Source of the DNA: Planctomycetota bacterium
Lineage (GTDB): Bacteria > Planctomycetota > Phycisphaerae > Phycisphaerales > SM1A02
Length of the DNA stretch: 43,362 bases
Reading direction: 5' to 3'
Assembly (NCBI GenBank): GCA_014381555.1
Contig: JACNLO010000044.1
Coordinates: 1 to 43,362, forward strand
Below the pieces are notes generated by a model. That model was not told the DNA's origin. It did no database searches and worked only from the letters and a program-made list of their open reading frames with translations. A program made the position numbers and the translations under genes. Positions 41,795-43,362 of the stretch are shown piece after piece (the stretch's first letter is position 1; each line of letters opens with the position of its first letter).

Positions 41795-41800
41795 AAAGTT

Positions 41801-42904
41801 ATGAACAAGCATTTGAAATGGTTAATGGAAATTACTGATATTCCGACTGCTGCTGGACAAGAGTGGAGAGTGGTTGATTGGATTGAAGCGTGGGCTAAAC
41901 GGCAGGGTGGCATCACGCTTAAAAAAGACAGGTTTGGGAATTTGCTTATTACGCAAACTCGAAAATCAACAAAAAAGCCAATCTATATAACTGCACATCT
42001 CGACCATCCAGCATTCGTCGTCCGCAAACAAATCGACGAACTGCACCTTGAGATGGAGTTTCGTGGAGGTGTCAACGACGCATACTTTGTTGGTGCAAGG
42101 GTTGAGGTCTTTGATAACGATGATAATGGCTACATTGGAACAATTCAATCACTTGATGCGAAGGCAAAACCATTTAAGCGGGTTGTTGTAAAACTTAAAA
42201 AGGGCGTTGCGGGTATTTTGCTCAAAGACGATGTTGCTCGATGGCATTTCAAACCGCCCGTTGTAAAAAACGGATTGCTCCACGCACCTGCTTGTGATGA
42301 TCTTGCTGGCGTCGCGGCGGCACTTTGCGCGTTAGACAATATTAAAAAACTTCCTGCACTTGGAAATGTTGGTGTTCTCTTAACTCGTGCAGAAGAAATA
42401 GGGTTCGTTGGGGCAATTGCCGCTGCTAAACATCGCTCAGTTCCAAAATCTTCACGGTTACTCTGCCTTGAAACATCAAGAAGTTTTCCAGAATCACCGA
42501 TTGGCGACGGCCCAATTCTTCGTGTAGGTGATAAAACAAGCGTGTTTGGTCCTGAACTTACGAACGCTGCTACTGAAATCATGAACGCACAAAAGAATTT
42601 TTCGTGGCAACGAAAACTTATGCCTGGTGGAACGTGCGAGTCCACTGCTTTCTGCGATTTTGGTTACCTTTCAACCTGTTTATGTTTAGCACTGGGCAAC
42701 TACCACAACATGAAAGATATCGATGGTGTTTTACAAAAAAACAAACCCGCGAAAATCGCTCCTGAAGTAATATCAGTAAACGATTTTCACAGGCTTGTCG
42801 ACATGTTAAAAATTATCTGTCGCGATTTAGATAAACCAAGAAAAGCCACGTTGCGTCGAGCATTAGATGCACGGCTTAAGTGGCATAAAAAACTCCTTAG
42901 TTAG
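41801..42904 (+). CDS. M42/M28-like metallo-aminopeptidase
   Basis: This zinc or cobalt exopeptidase of 367 residues has the clan MH ligands in order: THE HxD pair in ITAHLDHP, the bridging Asp in ACDDLAGVAAAL, the catalytic/metal Glu-Glu in RAEEIGFVGA, a later Asp/Glu region around CLETSRSF, and the final His in ALGNYHNM. The order and the GxVNDAYF-type beta domain insert favour family M42 (glutamyl aminopeptidase/tetrahedral type) over M20. It probably trims cytoplasmic peptides. It is divergent from ribBA across the palindrome pair and its last eight bases overlap the next gene end. Confidence 0.85.
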   Translation: MNKHLKWLMEITDIPTAAGQEWRVVDWIEAWAKRQGGITLKKDRFGNLLITQTRKSTKKPIYITAHLDHPAFVVRKQIDELHLEMEFRGGVNDAYFVGARVEVFDNDDNGYIGTIQSLDAKAKPFKRVVVKLKKGVAGILLKDDVARWHFKPPVVKNGLLHAPACDDLAGVAAALCALDNIKKLPALGNVGVLLTRAEEIGFVGAIAAAKHRSVPKSSRLLCLETSRSFPESPIGDGPILRVGDKTSVFGPELTNAATEIMNAQKNFSWQRKLMPGGTCESTAFCDFGYLSTCLCLALGNYHNMKDIDGVLQKNKPAKIAPEVISVNDFHRLVDMLKIICRDLDKPRKATLRRALDARLKWHKKLLS

Positions 42905-43361
42905 AAAGAACAAGTTCTACCATAAGTTCTGCTGCCGCTTCGTCGTCACCTTCATCTTGTAATGCTTGAATTGCAACAATAAGTGCTGCGTTTCTAGAGG
43001 GTGATCCAGATTCAGCATCTTCTATAATTGCGGTCAGCGAATCCATCTGCAGTTCGCCATCAAGAGTATCGCGAATCATGTGAATTCCCATCAAAGCAAC
43101 CGATTGACCATCTTCTAGGTGAGCAGAGACCTCCCCTAGCATGCCAAGCTCTTGTATAAACTGAACTACTTCTGGAGCCTCTCGTTCGCCGTGATGTGGA
43201 CTCCATTCGCCATGCTTTTCGTGTTGGTTAGGTTGTTGGCTACGAATGTCACAGTGGTTACCATGTTCACCACCGTGACCGCGCATCATCTGCATCATGT
43301 GCTCTCGCATTTCTGGGGGAGATCCGCCATGATCACCATGTTCGCCACCGTGACCGCGCAT
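42897..43361 (-). CDS. His/Gly-rich repeat protein (5' end outside the window)
   Basis: Only the last 154 or so residues are visible. The visible start is a 25-residue tandem repeat (MRGHGGEHGDHGG, then PPEMREHMMQM), full once and partly repeated, followed by a His-rich linker (HEKHGEWSPHHGERE). An acidic helical domain follows (VVQFIQELGMLGEVSAHLEDG, ending DEAAAELMVELVLSN). The His clusters suggest metal binding. The reading frame continues beyond the window, so the ATG at 43361 is probably internal. I do not recognise the family. Confidence 0.75.
   Translation of the reverse strand: MRGHGGEHGDHGGSPPEMREHMMQMMRGHGGEHGNHCDIRSQQPNQHEKHGEWSPHHGEREAPEVVQFIQELGMLGEVSAHLEDGQSVALMGIHMIRDTLDGELQMDSLTAIIEDAESGSPSRNAALIVAIQALQDEGDDEAAAELMVELVLSN
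43254..43361 (-). repeat. 75-bp tandem repeat in the His-rich gene
   Basis: A 75-base (25-codon) unit at 43287-43361 is followed by a partial second copy at 43254-43286. The codes MRGHGGEHGDH and MRGHGGEHGNH differ by one residue. The array probably continues past the window edge. Confidence 0.7.
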
Positions 43362-43362
43362 C

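Noticed and set aside
42145-42645. Long open frame antisense to the M42-like peptidase
   Set aside because: It is fully covered by a gene with clear family motifs and is rich in Ser and Pro, as shadow frames usually are.
1-43362. CRISPR arrays, insertion sequences, prophage genes, tRNA or rRNA genes
   Set aside because: I read the gaps for regular repeats, transposase motifs and tRNA-like TTCGA arms and found none.

Overview
The window looks like a chromosomal segment of a low-to-medium GC bacterium, most likely a Planctomycetota member of the Phycisphaerae type. This rests on two orphan pseudopilin-like proteins (one with a degenerate H-X9-DG-type tail), the style of RibBA, and the overall gene mix. 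The taxon is inferred from protein style, not from a marker gene. Nearly all of the sequence codes for protein and no intergenic gap exceeds about 255 bases. I saw no tRNA, rRNA, insertion sequence, prophage or CRISPR array.

Layout. 1-4846 (minus): cysS-coaE, then rho, then a pseudopilin. 4871-11183: a glycan island with two SDR epimerases, three related hexapeptide acetyltransferases around a GT2 glycosyltransferase, and a formyltransferase overlapping a polysaccharide deacetylase. 11287-12222: a second pseudopilin. 12380-18998 (minus): lpdA, M16 protease, recO, parA, VanZ-like, murJ. 19208-23487 (plus): phosphoesterase, yidC, mnmE. Then dciA-like (minus), an orphan ABC ATPase, and parB preceded by two parS-like palindromes. 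26369-28681: mqnE flanked by two small ORFs, and a hypothetical protein. 28706-32587: MOSC protein, mobA and an FkbM methyltransferase converging on an FdhF/YdeP-type molybdoenzyme. 32593-43361: pepF, ispE, an AsmA-like protein, tag, a Nif3-like protein, a Bax-inhibitor-1-like protein, a degenerate RibBA, an M42-like peptidase and the end of a His-rich protein.

How it fits together. yidC-mnmE, parA, parB, parS and dciA within about 12 kb suggest proximity to the replication origin, with the usual gene order broken up: parA and parB are about 10 kb apart on opposite strands. MOSC, MobA and the YdeP-type enzyme form a molybdenum-cofactor neighbourhood. The glycan island could build and decorate a surface polysaccharide.

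The most interesting signal is architectural. At about ten gene starts a -10-like hexamer lies only 6-9 bases before the start codon, as expected for leaderless mRNA. At three divergent pairs the two -10 hexamers overlap on opposite strands. Several convergent pairs share or abut stop codons (TTAA, CTAA, TAATTA), leaving no room for a terminator. I did not find a clearly new defence or biosynthetic system. Other leads are the paired GGGGAC-N-GTCCCC palindromes next to both promoters of the ribBA/peptidase pair, RibBA's missing metal ligands, and a chain of ATGA-linked mini-ORFs ahead of the formyltransferase.
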